DNA of 64,000 bases, taken from assembly GCF_026626665.1 (NCBI RefSeq), contig NZ_JAPNKE010000002.1, positions 6,735,168 to 6,799,167 on the forward strand. Reading direction: 5' to 3'. The stretch comes from Nannocystis pusilla (GTDB lineage Bacteria; Myxococcota_A; Polyangia; Nannocystales; Nannocystaceae). Made by a program: the position numbers and the translations under genes. Position 1 is the stretch's first letter. Every line of letters begins with the position of its first letter. Positions 53,919-61,925 of this stretch are shown piece after piece. The notes below the pieces were generated by a model, which was not told where the DNA came from, did not search any database, and was given only the letters and a program-made list of their open reading frames with translations.

Positions 53919-55395
53919 GCCGCAGCCGGCGGTACAGCGTCGACGGGCTGATCCCCAGCTCCGCCGCCGCCCGCTGCTGATGCCCCCCGTGGCGCTCGAG
54001 CGCCGCCGCGATCGCCGCCCGCTCGAGCTGCTGCAGCGACCCGCCGCGCGACTGCGGCGGCGGCGGCCCGATGTCGTCGGGCAAGTCGCTCGCCGCGACC
54101 ACCGGACCGGCCGCCAGCGCCGCCGCTCGCTCCATCGCGTTCTCGAGCTCGCGCACGTTGCCGGGCCACGCGTGGTGCAGCAGGCGTTCCTCTGCAGCTG
54201 TCCCGAGGGACATCTTATCTCGCCCCGCCCGCCCGCAGGCGTCCGCCAGCAGCGCGCGCGCAAGTGGCAAAATGTCTTCGCGCCGCGCCGCCAGCGACGG
54301 CAGCCGCAGCTCGATCACTCGCAAGCGATAATAAAGATCGCGGCGAAAGCTGCCCGTCTCCACCGCCGCTGCGAGGTCACGATGGGTCGCCGCGATCACG
54401 CGCGCGTGGATCGGCCGCGCATGGTTCTCGCCGACTCGCCGCAGCTCGCGCTGCTGCAGCGCGCGCAGCAGCTTGACCTGCATCGCCGGCGACATCTCCC
54501 CCACCTCGTCGAGGAACAGCGTGCCGCGCCCGGCCGCCTCGAGCATCCCCACGCGGTCGCGCGTCGCCCCCGTGAACGCACCCCGCGCGTGCCCGAACAG
54601 CTCGCTCTCCAGCAGCGGCTCCGCGATCGCCCCGCAGTGCAGCGCCAGGAACGGCGCCCGCGCCCGGCTCGAGCGCGCGTGGATGAAGCGCGCCAGCCGG
54701 TCCTTGCCCGCCCCGCTCTCGCCCAGCACCAGCACGTTGCTGTCGACCGCCGCCGCCCGCCGCGCCAGCTCGAGCGCTCGCAGCATCGCCGGGCTCTGCG
54801 TCTCCCACGCCTCCGCCGGCGCCCTCGCGCCCTCGCGCGAAGGCGACTCCAGCGAATCGCCCCACGCCTCGCGCGGGCGCGCCATGAACCGGCACGTCGC
54901 GTCGCCGCGGGCCACGCAGCGATCCTCGATCACCACGATCTCGCGCTGCTCCACGCAGCTCAGGTACCCGCTGGCGAAGCCCGCCAGAGTCCAGCACACC
55001 GGCTCCTCCGACTGCCCGCAGTGCAGCAGGTGCTGCTCCGCCTCGTACGAATCGCCGACCGTCGCCCCCTCCGGCGTCATCGGCCCTGTCCCCGGCAGGA
55101 GTCGCAGCATCCCTTGCAAGATCGCCGCGCGCCCGCCTGCGTCGCGGATCGCCAGCTCGCTGTCCCACTCGAACCGCCCGCGCATCGCCTCCGCCGCCCG
55201 CCAGCCCTGCACCTGGCCGAACCGACCCAGCAGCGCTCGCGCCCCCGCCGGTCCGAGCGCCGTCATCAGCTCGCGGCGCAGCGTCCCCAGGGCGACCGCG
55301 TCGACGATGACCGCGCGGTGCCCCGCGAAGCGCAGCGCTCCGACCTCCGCGTCGGCGAGGAGCAGCGTATCGATGTCGAGGTCTTCGGCGCGCAT
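53908..55395 (-). CDS. XylR/DmpR-type sigma-54-dependent activator
   Basis: The 495-residue protein has an XylR_N sensor domain (about 5-105), a V4R domain (about 105-170, with CWTLAGFASGYLSC and CVARGDATCRF, zinc-type Cys), a sigma-54 AAA+ domain (about 205-430) and a Fis-type HTH (AAIAAALERHGGHQQRAAAE, LGISPSTLYRRLRR). AAA+ motifs: Walker A GESGAGKD, the sigma-54 contact loop GAFTGA, Walker B GTLFLDEVGEM and the late WPGNVREL. XylR, DmpR and PoxR of this class sense aromatic compounds directly. The divergent P450 gene has a matching sigma-54 promoter and a long inverted repeat. A 14-bp repeat unit (54197/54211) is built into the AAA+ lid, encoding KMSLGT. Confidence 0.92.
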   Translation of the reverse strand: MRAEDLDIDTLLLADAEVGALRFAGHRAVIVDAVALGTLRRELMTALGPAGARALLGRFGQVQGWRAAEAMRGRFEWDSELAIRDAGGRAAILQGMLRLLPGTGPMTPEGATVGDSYEAEQHLLHCGQSEEPVCWTLAGFASGYLSCVEQREIVVIEDRCVARGDATCRFMARPREAWGDSLESPSREGARAPAEAWETQSPAMLRALELARRAAAVDSNVLVLGESGAGKDRLARFIHARSSRARAPFLALHCGAIAEPLLESELFGHARGAFTGATRDRVGMLEAAGRGTLFLDEVGEMSPAMQVKLLRALQQRELRRVGENHARPIHARVIAATHRDLAAAVETGSFRRDLYYRLRVIELRLPSLAARREDILPLARALLADACGRAGRDKMSLGTAAEERLLHHAWPGNVRELENAMERAAALAAGPVVAASDLPDDIGPPPPQSRGGSLQQLERAAIAAALERHGGHQQRAAAELGISPSTLYRRLRRGG

Positions 55396-55441
55396 GGTCC
55401 GGTCATTGTGACCGAGCGCGACCCGCCAGTCTGACCGGACC
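55396..55441. promoter_or_regulatory. Predicted binding sites of the XylR-type activator
   Basis: GGTCCGGTCA (55396-55405) and TGACCGGACC (55432-55441) are a perfect 10-bp inverted repeat 26 bases apart. A third half-site, TGACCG at 55409-55414, pairs with CGGTCA at 55400-55405. Three half-sites at -60 to -110 of the P450 promoter are what an enhancer-binding activator needs; the position next to the regulator start also allows self-control. Confidence 0.6.
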
Positions 55442-55479
55442 GCCCCGCCCCGGCCGCGCAAGTCCGCGGACACTCTCGC

Positions 55480-55494
55480 TGGCACGCCGCCTGC
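55480..55494 (+). promoter_or_regulatory. Sigma-54 (-24/-12) promoter of the P450 gene
   Basis: TGGCACG at 55480-55486 and CTGC at 55491-55494 place GG and GC exactly 10 bases apart, the sigma-54 form (TGGCAC-N5-TTGC). The start of transcription would fall at about 55506, directly before ATG 55507, so the message would be leaderless or the true start codon lies further in. Confidence 0.55.
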
Positions 55495-55506
55495 CAGTGG
55501 CGGCGT

Positions 55507-56691
55507 ATGCGAACCAGCATCGACATCCTCGCCCCGGAAGTGCGCGCCGATCCCTACCCGTACTACGCCCGGTTGCGCCGCGATTTCCCCGTCTGCCTGG
55601 CCGAGCCTGGCGGCATGTGGCTCGTCAGCCGGCACGACGACATCATGACCGTCCTCCGCGACCCGACTCGCTTCTCCTCGCAGGGCTTCCGCGCCGTGTG
55701 GGAGCCGGCCTGGCTCGGCTACAACCCCCTCGCGCGCTCGATCCTGGCGATGGACGGTCCGGCGCACGCCCGCCTGCGCGCGCTCGCCAGCCGCTCCCTC
55801 GGTCCGCGCGCCGTCGCCCGCACGGGGCCGGCCATCCGCGCCCGCGCCGAACGGCTCCTCGCCGGCCTCGAAGGCGACGTCGAGCTCGTCTCCGCCTTCG
55901 CCGCCCCGCTGCCCGCCCACGTCATCGCCACCTTGCTCGGCCTCGACGACTCGCTCGGCGCTCGCTTCAAGCAGTGGGCCGACGACCTCCTCTCGGTCAC
56001 CCCCGAGCCGCTCGACGTCGCCCACGCCGAGCGCGTCGAGACCACCATCGCCGAGCTGTCCGCCTATTTGCGCGCGGTGATCGCCGACCGTCGCCGCGCC
56101 CCGATCGACGACACCGTCAGCGAATTGATCCGCGCCGAGCTCGACGGCCAGCGCCTCGGCGACGCCGAGATCCTCGAGTTCATGGTCGCCGTCCTGCTCG
56201 GCGGCCTCGAGACCACCACCCACTTGCTCGCCACCTCGGCCCTGTTCCTCGCCGCGCGCCCCGACCTGTGGGCCCGCCTGCGCCGCGAGCCTGCGACGAT
56301 CCCCGCCTTCGTCGAGGAGATGCTGCGCTTCGACGGCCCCAGTCAATCCTTGCCGCGCTTCACCACCTGCGACGTCGCCCTCGCCGGTGTCACCATTCCG
56401 GCGAATTCTCTGGTCCTCGCATTGGTCGGCTCCGCCGGCCGCGACGAGCTTCGCTTCGCCGACCCCGACCGCTTCGACCTCGACCGCGGCGCCTCGGGCG
56501 GGGTCAACTTCGGCCACGGCGTCCACTTCTGCCTCGGCGCCGCCCTCGCCCGCATGGAGGCCCAGATCGCCCTGGGCGCCCTCGTCCGCCGCTTCGCCCG
56601 CCTGGAGCCCCTGCCCGGCCCGATCGCCTACAACCGCACCATGACCGTCCGCGGCCCCGTCACCGCGCCTCTGCGCTTATTCCCCGCCTGA
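55507..56691 (+). CDS. Cytochrome P450
   Basis: The 394-residue soluble bacterial P450 has the I-helix motif LLGGLETTTHLL (about 233-244), the K-helix EEMLR (about 273-277) and the heme loop FGHGVHFCLGAALARME with the heme-ligating Cys near residue 341. No membrane anchor is present, so it is a class I type enzyme needing a separate ferredoxin and reductase, not found here. It inserts oxygen into an unknown substrate. An XylR-type activator is divergent and the gene has a sigma-54 promoter, so induction by an aromatic or similar small compound is likely, with that compound a candidate substrate. Confidence 0.92.
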   Translation: MRTSIDILAPEVRADPYPYYARLRRDFPVCLAEPGGMWLVSRHDDIMTVLRDPTRFSSQGFRAVWEPAWLGYNPLARSILAMDGPAHARLRALASRSLGPRAVARTGPAIRARAERLLAGLEGDVELVSAFAAPLPAHVIATLLGLDDSLGARFKQWADDLLSVTPEPLDVAHAERVETTIAELSAYLRAVIADRRRAPIDDTVSELIRAELDGQRLGDAEILEFMVAVLLGGLETTTHLLATSALFLAARPDLWARLRREPATIPAFVEEMLRFDGPSQSLPRFTTCDVALAGVTIPANSLVLALVGSAGRDELRFADPDRFDLDRGASGGVNFGHGVHFCLGAALARMEAQIALGALVRRFARLEPLPGPIAYNRTMTVRGPVTAPLRLFPA

Positions 56692-56719
56692 GCCGCTCCT
56701 CCCATGGAAGAGCCATCAT

Positions 56720-57616
56720 TCACCCCGGCAGCCCGGCGAGCTCGCCGTCGCGGCCGAGCACCCGGTACGTCGTCGCCGCCGCCGCCGTCATCACCACCGC
56801 GTTGCCGAGCAGCAGCAGCGCGTCGTGCAGGCGATCGCCGCCTTCGGGCTCGCCGAGCGCCAGGGTCAGCCCCAGCCACACGATCAGGCGCACGAACGGG
56901 TACGCCATCGCCAGCCCGAGCAGCTGGCGGCGGCCGACCTCGTCCGAGTCGGCCAGCGCCGCCATCACCCCGATCAGCGCCGACGCCACGAAGTTGCGGG
57001 TCGGCCCGCCGAAGTCCTGCGCCGGCATCGTCCCGCCGACCAGCGCCCCCGTCAGCGCCGCCGCCGACAATGACAGCACCAGCGCCACCAGCAACACGAG
57101 CAGCGCCTGGCGGGTCAGCTCGGTCCGCTTCGCCGCCACCCCGAGCGCCGCGCTCAGCACCAGCGGCGAGAACGGCGTGAAGATCAGCGCCCCCACTGCC
57201 AGCAGCGTGTCGGCCCGCAGCATCGCGTAGGCGAGCAGCGCCGCCGACACGCACGTGCGCGCCACCAGGCTCGCGGTCACGTGGCAGTAGCGCCACAGAT
57301 CGTGGTGGACATCCGTCAGCGGCACGCCCGCGGGGATCGTCACGCGCTGCGCCGACTCCTCGTTGACCAGCGCCAGCACCTCGTGGGCCGAGAACCTGAC
57401 CGTGCGGCGGTCGAACAGCGGCGAGCACAGCAGCGAGCGCAAGAACTCCCGGATCTTCGGCGCCGACGACTTCAGCGTCAGCTCCTCCGCCGTCGCCACC
57501 TCGCCGCCGAGCACCCGCACCTCGTGCACGCTCGCCTCCGCGATCCCGGCCGCGCGCGCCACGGCGAACACTGCCTCCGCGGAGCCCCGCGGCACGGTCA
57601 GACGGATCTCCCGCAT
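56720..57616 (-). CDS. DUF389-like multi-pass membrane protein
   Basis: The 298-residue protein has a soluble N-terminal alpha/beta domain of about 100 residues (REIRLTVPRGSAEAVFAVAR, VRVLGGEVATAEELTL) and five or six membrane helices from about 115. The segment DTLLAVGALIFTPFSPLVLS resembles the core motif of DUF389 proteins (usually 'xxxGAMLIxPLMxPIxG'), followed by LVLLVALVLSLSAAALTGAL and NFVASALIGVMAALADSD. DUF389 members have no settled function; some relatives resemble channel or transport parts. It ends 28 bases from the P450 stop (convergent). Confidence 0.6.
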   Translation of the reverse strand: MREIRLTVPRGSAEAVFAVARAAGIAEASVHEVRVLGGEVATAEELTLKSSAPKIREFLRSLLCSPLFDRRTVRFSAHEVLALVNEESAQRVTIPAGVPLTDVHHDLWRYCHVTASLVARTCVSAALLAYAMLRADTLLAVGALIFTPFSPLVLSAALGVAAKRTELTRQALLVLLVALVLSLSAAALTGALVGGTMPAQDFGGPTRNFVASALIGVMAALADSDEVGRRQLLGLAMAYPFVRLIVWLGLTLALGEPEGGDRLHDALLLLGNAVVMTAAAATTYRVLGRDGELAGLPG

Positions 57617-57797
57617 CGCGGGCGAAGGATGGCGCCTCGCCCCCGCCCGGCCAGCCGGCCCGTCCAGCGGCCCCGCAGCCGCTCAGCGACGACTCCACGG
57701 GCAAACGGCGCAGCCCACGCGGCGCCGCCGTCCGCCCGAGCGTGATCTGCTTTTCTCTTGAAATGAATGTCACCGCGCCGCGGCCGAAGCACCCGCT

Positions 57798-58215
57798 CAG
57801 CCTGCTCCTCGAATGTCCCAAGAGACATGTCATCACCGCCGACCCCCCGACCCGCATGTCCCCGGAGACATGTCATCGCCGCCCGTCCGCATCCACATGT
57901 CCCCGAGGACATGCCATCGCCGCCCGCCCGCCATCCGCATGTCCCAAGAGACATACCATCGCCGACCGCCCGCCATCCGCACGGCTCAAGAGACATGCCA
58001 TCGCCGCCCGCCAGCCCTCCGCATGTCCCCAGCGACATGCCATCGCCGCCCGCCAGCCCTCCGCATGTCCCCAGGGACATGCCATCGCCCCTCGTCCGCC
58101 CTCCGCATGACCTGAAGGACATCTCATTCGATACGCCCGCCGCATGAACTCGGGGACATGTCATCGTCGCCAGGCTGCTCGTCATGGCATGACCTCGAGG
58201 ACATACCGTCAGCCC
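57798..58215. repeat. 42-bp higher-order array of the 14-bp repeat
   Basis: From 57896 the cores lie at 57896, 57910, 57938, 57952, 57980, 57994, 58022, 58036, 58064, 58078, 58106 and 58120, a strict 14/28 alternation. That is six copies of a 42-bp unit (three 14-bp steps, of which the third step is a CCGCCCGCC filler). Looser copies extend from 57798 to 58215. The gap 57617-58364 has no gene I trust; the frames here spell 14-residue repeats only because 42 is divisible by three. A TATATT box at 58246-58251 could serve the ABC operon. Confidence 0.92.
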
Positions 58216-58364
58216 GCTCGCCTCTTGTCCGCGGAGCCTGCCATCTATATTTGATTAGAAGCGTGGCCCCCCTCTCGGGGCCGCTCGCTTGCGGCCGGGC
58301 CCCTCGTGCCTCTTAATTTTCATGAGAGTCGGCGGCTGCGGGGACCTCGATGGCGAGCTCGACC

Positions 58365-59339
58365 ATGATGAGTCGCGACCCCCTCGTCACGGCGCGGATC
58401 GTCCTGCTCGCGGCCGCCCTGGCCTGCGACGGCGCCCGCCGGGACCCGCACGCCGGGCAGTTTCAGGGCGTCGTCGAGCTCGACGAGCGCGTCCTGGCCT
58501 TCGAGATCCCCGGCCGCGTGCTCGCGGTCGCCGTCACCGAGGGTCGCTGGCTCGAGGCGGGCGACGAGATCGCCCGCCTCGACGACACCCTCGAGCGCTT
58601 GCAGCGAGAGGCGCGCGAGGCCGAGGCTCGCGCCGCGCGGGCCGAGCTCGAGCTCTTGCGCGTCGGCCCCCGCCCCGAGGACATCGCCGGCCTGCGCGAC
58701 GCAGTCACCGCCGCGCGCGCCGAGGAGGCCCTCGCACGCAGCGAGCTCGACCGCCAGCGACGATTGGCCGCCACTGGCACCATTCCTCCGGCCCAGCTCG
58801 AGCGGTCCGTCGCGGTCGCCGATCAGGCCACCGCGCGCCGCCAGGGGGCCGAGTCGCGGCTGGCCGCCCTCCGCAAGGGCGCGCGCAAGCAGGAGCGCGA
58901 GGCGGCGCGGGCCCGGGCCGCCGCCGCCGCCACTCAGGTGCGCGCGGCCGACGAGCGGCTGCGTCGCCACGTCCTGCGCGCCGACCGGCCCGGCCTCGTC
59001 CTCGACGTCCACCTCGAGCCTTACGAGTTCGCCAATGTCGGCACCCCCGTCGTCACCGTCGGCGACGTCCGGCGGCCCTACGTCGACATCTTCGTCCCCC
59101 AGGCCCGCATCGCCGAGGCCGTGCTCGGCGGCCCCGCGCGCGTCGAGGTCGAGGCCGCCGCCCTGCCGTTGCGCGGCCGCGTCGAGTACATCGGCAATCG
59201 CATGGAGTTCACCCCGCGCTTCCTCTTCAGCGAGCGCGAGCTGCCCAACCTCGTCATCCCGGTGCGCGTGCGCATCGACGACCCCGACGCCACCTTGCGC
59301 GCCGGCGCCCCGGCCTTCGTCACCTTGCAGGACGTCTGA
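58365..59339 (+). CDS. HlyD-like membrane fusion lipoprotein of an ABC exporter
   Basis: The 324-residue product has a lipobox-type signal (ARIVLLAAALACDGARRD; Cys about 20), then a lipoyl-like half (VVELDERVLAFEIPGRVLAV). A long coiled coil follows at about 65-190 (LERLQREAREAEARAARAEL, and later REAARARAAAAATQVRAADE), then the second lipoyl half and a beta-barrel domain (VEYIGNRMEFTPRFLFSERE). This is the YbhG-like plan. ATG 58365 gives the better signal peptide than ATG 58350. It overlaps the ATPase start by one base (TGATG), so the three genes form one operon. It bridges the inner-membrane pump and an outer-membrane channel not encoded here. Confidence 0.85.
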   Translation: MMSRDPLVTARIVLLAAALACDGARRDPHAGQFQGVVELDERVLAFEIPGRVLAVAVTEGRWLEAGDEIARLDDTLERLQREAREAEARAARAELELLRVGPRPEDIAGLRDAVTAARAEEALARSELDRQRRLAATGTIPPAQLERSVAVADQATARRQGAESRLAALRKGARKQEREAARARAAAAATQVRAADERLRRHVLRADRPGLVLDVHLEPYEFANVGTPVVTVGDVRRPYVDIFVPQARIAEAVLGGPARVEVEAAALPLRGRVEYIGNRMEFTPRFLFSERELPNLVIPVRVRIDDPDATLRAGAPAFVTLQDV

Positions 59340-60277
59340 TGCCCGACTCCGACGAGCTCGTCGTCGACGCCCAGCACCTCTCGCGCCGCTTCGGCGCCCA
59401 CGTGGCCGTGCGCGACGTCAGCCTGCAGGTGCGGCGCGGCGAGATCTTCGGCGTCCTCGGGCCCAACGGCGCCGGCAAGTCCACCGCCCTGCGCATGCTG
59501 TGCGGCGTCCTCGATCCCACCGGCGGCCGCGCGGTCGTCGTCGGCCACGACGTCGCCCGCGAGCCCGAGCGCGTCAAGGCCAACATCGGCTACATGACCC
59601 AGAGCTTCAGCCTCTACACCGACCTCACCGTCGCCGAGAACATCGGCTTCTACGCCAGCCTCTACGGCCTCGCCGGCGCCGCGCGACGCCGGCGGATCGA
59701 CGCGGTCCTTCACGAGTCCGAGCTCGCCGCGCGCACCGGCCAGCTCGCCGGCGAGCTCTCCGGCGGGTGGAAGCAGCGGCTCGCGCTCGCCTGCGCCACC
59801 ATTCATCAGCCTCCGCTGATCTTCCTCGACGAGCCGACCGCCGGCGTCGACCCGCTGAGCCGGCGCGAGTTCTGGGAGCGGATCCACGGCCTCGCCGCCG
59901 CCGGCACCACGGTCGTCGTCACCACCCATTACATGGACGAGGCCGAGCGCTGCCACCGGCTCGCCTTCATCTCCCACGGCGAGGTGTTCGACAGCGGCCG
60001 CCCCGACGACATCGTCGCCCGCGCCGGCCTGGCGATCGCCGAGTTCATCGTCGACGACGTCGACCAGGCCACCTATTTGTTGCAGGGCCTGCCCGGCGTC
60101 GAGGAGTGCGCGCATTACGGCCGCGTCCTCCGGCTCGCGGTCCACGGCGGCGAGCCCGTCGCCGCCGCCCGCGCTCGCCTCGATCGCGCCGGCCTCGCCG
60201 TCCACGACATGCGCGAGAGTCGAGCCACGGTCGAGGACGCCTTCGTCGCCATGGTCCGGCGGGAGCGACGAGCATGA
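59339..60277 (+). CDS. ABC transporter ATP-binding protein (YbhF-like export type)
   Basis: The 312-residue ATPase has Walker A GPNGAGKST (about 38-46), the Q-loop MTQSFSLY, signature ELSGGWKQRLALA with Gly-Trp-Lys in place of the usual Gly-Gln-Lys/Arg, Walker B LIFLDEPTAGVDP and the switch His in VVVTTHYMDEAER. The C-terminal 90 residues match the extension of drug and polysaccharide exporters of the DrrA/YbhF type. Start ATG 59339 overlaps the MFP stop; the stop overlaps the permease start (ATGA). Together they export an unknown substrate. Confidence 0.92.
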   Translation: MPDSDELVVDAQHLSRRFGAHVAVRDVSLQVRRGEIFGVLGPNGAGKSTALRMLCGVLDPTGGRAVVVGHDVAREPERVKANIGYMTQSFSLYTDLTVAENIGFYASLYGLAGAARRRRIDAVLHESELAARTGQLAGELSGGWKQRLALACATIHQPPLIFLDEPTAGVDPLSRREFWERIHGLAAAGTTVVVTTHYMDEAERCHRLAFISHGEVFDSGRPDDIVARAGLAIAEFIVDDVDQATYLLQGLPGVEECAHYGRVLRLAVHGGEPVAAARARLDRAGLAVHDMRESRATVEDAFVAMVRRERRA

Positions 60278-61398
60278 GACGTCTCCTCGCCGTCAGCCTC
60301 AAGGAGCTGCGCCAGCTCCGACGCGACCGGCTCACCCTGGCGATGATGCTCAGCATGCCCGTCAGCGAGCTCTTGCTGCTCGGATACGCCATCAACACCG
60401 ACATCCGTCACATCCAGACCGTCGTCCTCGACCGCGACCGCTCGGCCGCCTCGCGCCGGCTGGTCGTGCAGATGCAAGCGACCGGTTATTACGACATCGT
60501 CGGCGACGTCGAGAACTACGAGGACATCGCCCGCGCCCTCCGCAGCGGCCGCGCCACCGTCGGCCTCGTCGTCCCCGCGCGCTTCTCCTCCGACCTCACG
60601 CGCCGCCGACCCGTCCGCCTGCAGCTGCTCGTCGACGGCTCGGACCCGCAGATCCTCGGCACCGCGATCGACACAGCCACCGGCCTCGCCGCCGCCCGCT
60701 CCGCCGAGCTGGCCACCCCCGGTCTCGCGCAGACCCATCCGCGTCCGGCCTCCGCGCCGCTGAGCTTCGAGCCGATCATCCTCTACAACCCCGAGCAGCG
60801 GACCGCCGTTTACATCGTCCCCGGCCTCATCGGCGTCCTCTTGACCATGACCATGGTCATGCTCACCGCCATGGCGCTGACCCGCGAGCGCGAGCGCGGC
60901 ACCCTCGAGGCCCTCATCGTCTCGCCGGCCACCCGCCTCGAGATCGTCGGCGGCAAGATCGCGCCTTACATCGCCATCGGCTACGGCCAGATGACCCTGG
61001 TCCTGCTGGCCGGCTGGTGGTTCTTCGACGTCCCCACCGCCGGCTCGCTCCCGCTGCTCTACCTGCTCGCCGCCCTGTTCATCGCCGCCCACCTCGCCCT
61101 CGGCCTCTTGTTCTCGACCGTCGCCCGCACGCAGCAGCAGGCGATGCAGATGTCCTTCTTCTTCCTCCTGCCCAACATCCTCATCACCGGCTTCGTGTTC
61201 CCGTTCGAGTCGATGCCGCTCTCCGTACAGCACCTCGCGCAGGCCCTGCCGCTCACTCACTTCCTCCGCGTGGCCCGCCGGATCCTCCTCAAGGGCGCCC
61301 ACGCCGAGGACATGAACCACGAGATCGCCTGGCTCGCCGCCATCGTCGCCGTCTTCATCGCCGCCGCCGCCGTCCGCTTCAAGAAGAAGCTCTTATAA
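60274..61398 (+). CDS. ABC-2 type permease (YbhR/YbhS-like)
   Basis: The 374-residue permease has one N-terminal helix (RLTLAMMLSMPVSELLLLGY), a large periplasmic loop (about 45-170) and a C-terminal group of five helices (IVPGLIGVLLTMTMVMLTAM to IVAVFIAAAAVRF) ending in KKKLL. It has the 'ERERGTLEALIVSPATRLEI' segment and the 'LPNILITGFVFPFESMP' loop of ABC-2 exporters. E. coli has two permeases (YbhS and YbhR); only one is present here, so it may act as a homodimer. It is the last gene of the operon. Confidence 0.92.
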   Translation: MRRLLAVSLKELRQLRRDRLTLAMMLSMPVSELLLLGYAINTDIRHIQTVVLDRDRSAASRRLVVQMQATGYYDIVGDVENYEDIARALRSGRATVGLVVPARFSSDLTRRRPVRLQLLVDGSDPQILGTAIDTATGLAAARSAELATPGLAQTHPRPASAPLSFEPIILYNPEQRTAVYIVPGLIGVLLTMTMVMLTAMALTRERERGTLEALIVSPATRLEIVGGKIAPYIAIGYGQMTLVLLAGWWFFDVPTAGSLPLLYLLAALFIAAHLALGLLFSTVARTQQQAMQMSFFFLLPNILITGFVFPFESMPLSVQHLAQALPLTHFLRVARRILLKGAHAEDMNHEIAWLAAIVAVFIAAAAVRFKKKLL

Positions 61399-61419
61399 AA
61401 AAATCGGGGGACGCGGGGC

Positions 61420-61739
61420 TCACCGCGGCAGCACGAGCGGCGGGATCGAGGGCGGCGGCGGGATCGCAGGCGGCGGCGGAATCGGGGCCGGCGGCGGCAT
61501 CGTCGGCGGCGGCGGAATCGTCGGCAGCGATCGCGGCAGAGTCACGGGAGATTTCACCGGCAGCAGCTTCGGCGGCGGCTCTCGTTCGGGCGCCTCCGGC
61601 AGCGGCGCCATCGGGGTCACCGGCGGAATGGAGCCGGCCGCGGCGGCGGCTCGAACGACGGCGGCTCAGCCGAATCGGCGCTGGCGATTCGCCAGGGCGC
61701 CACGAATGCGAGCAACAGAGCGAGCGTCCGGCACCCCAT
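61420..61739 (-). CDS. Exported Pro-rich small protein (frameshift near 61622)
   Basis: ATG 61739 opens a signal peptide (CRTLALLLAFVAPWRIASA) followed by a Pro/Glu-rich start. The frame then breaks after 40 residues; one missing base near 61622 joins it to VTPMAPLPEAPEREPPPKLL and a tail of IPPPP repeats that ends at 61420, giving about 106 residues. Composition suggests a periplasmic spacer or wall-bound peptide. I do not recognise a family. Coding is likely but not certain, given the low complexity. Confidence 0.5.
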
Positions 61740-61925
61740 GTATAAAAAGATGCCCCGATCGGGCCAATGCGCAACGCCGCGCAGGCATGATTCACCGCCG
61801 CTCGCCGGCCTCGTGCGGCTCGATATGAAAAAGTCTACAGTGCCGGAGTCTCGCGCGGTTTCGCCCGAGCGCAGCACGCGCGGCTTGGACCCTCGATTCA
61901 TCCTCGCTACCCTGCCCCGGCTCGC

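Noticed and set aside
57598..58185. A 195-residue - strand frame with 14-residue Gly/Met/Cys repeats (GDGMSLGTCGG)
   Set aside because: It is produced by translating the 42-bp array, which stays open in several frames on both strands. There is no signal peptide, domain or ribosome site.
57798..58215. CRISPR-like appearance of the regular array
   Set aside because: The variable parts are only 4 bases or a shared GC filler, the repeat core is 10 bases, units share spacers, and no cas genes are present. It belongs to the 14-bp family found across the window.
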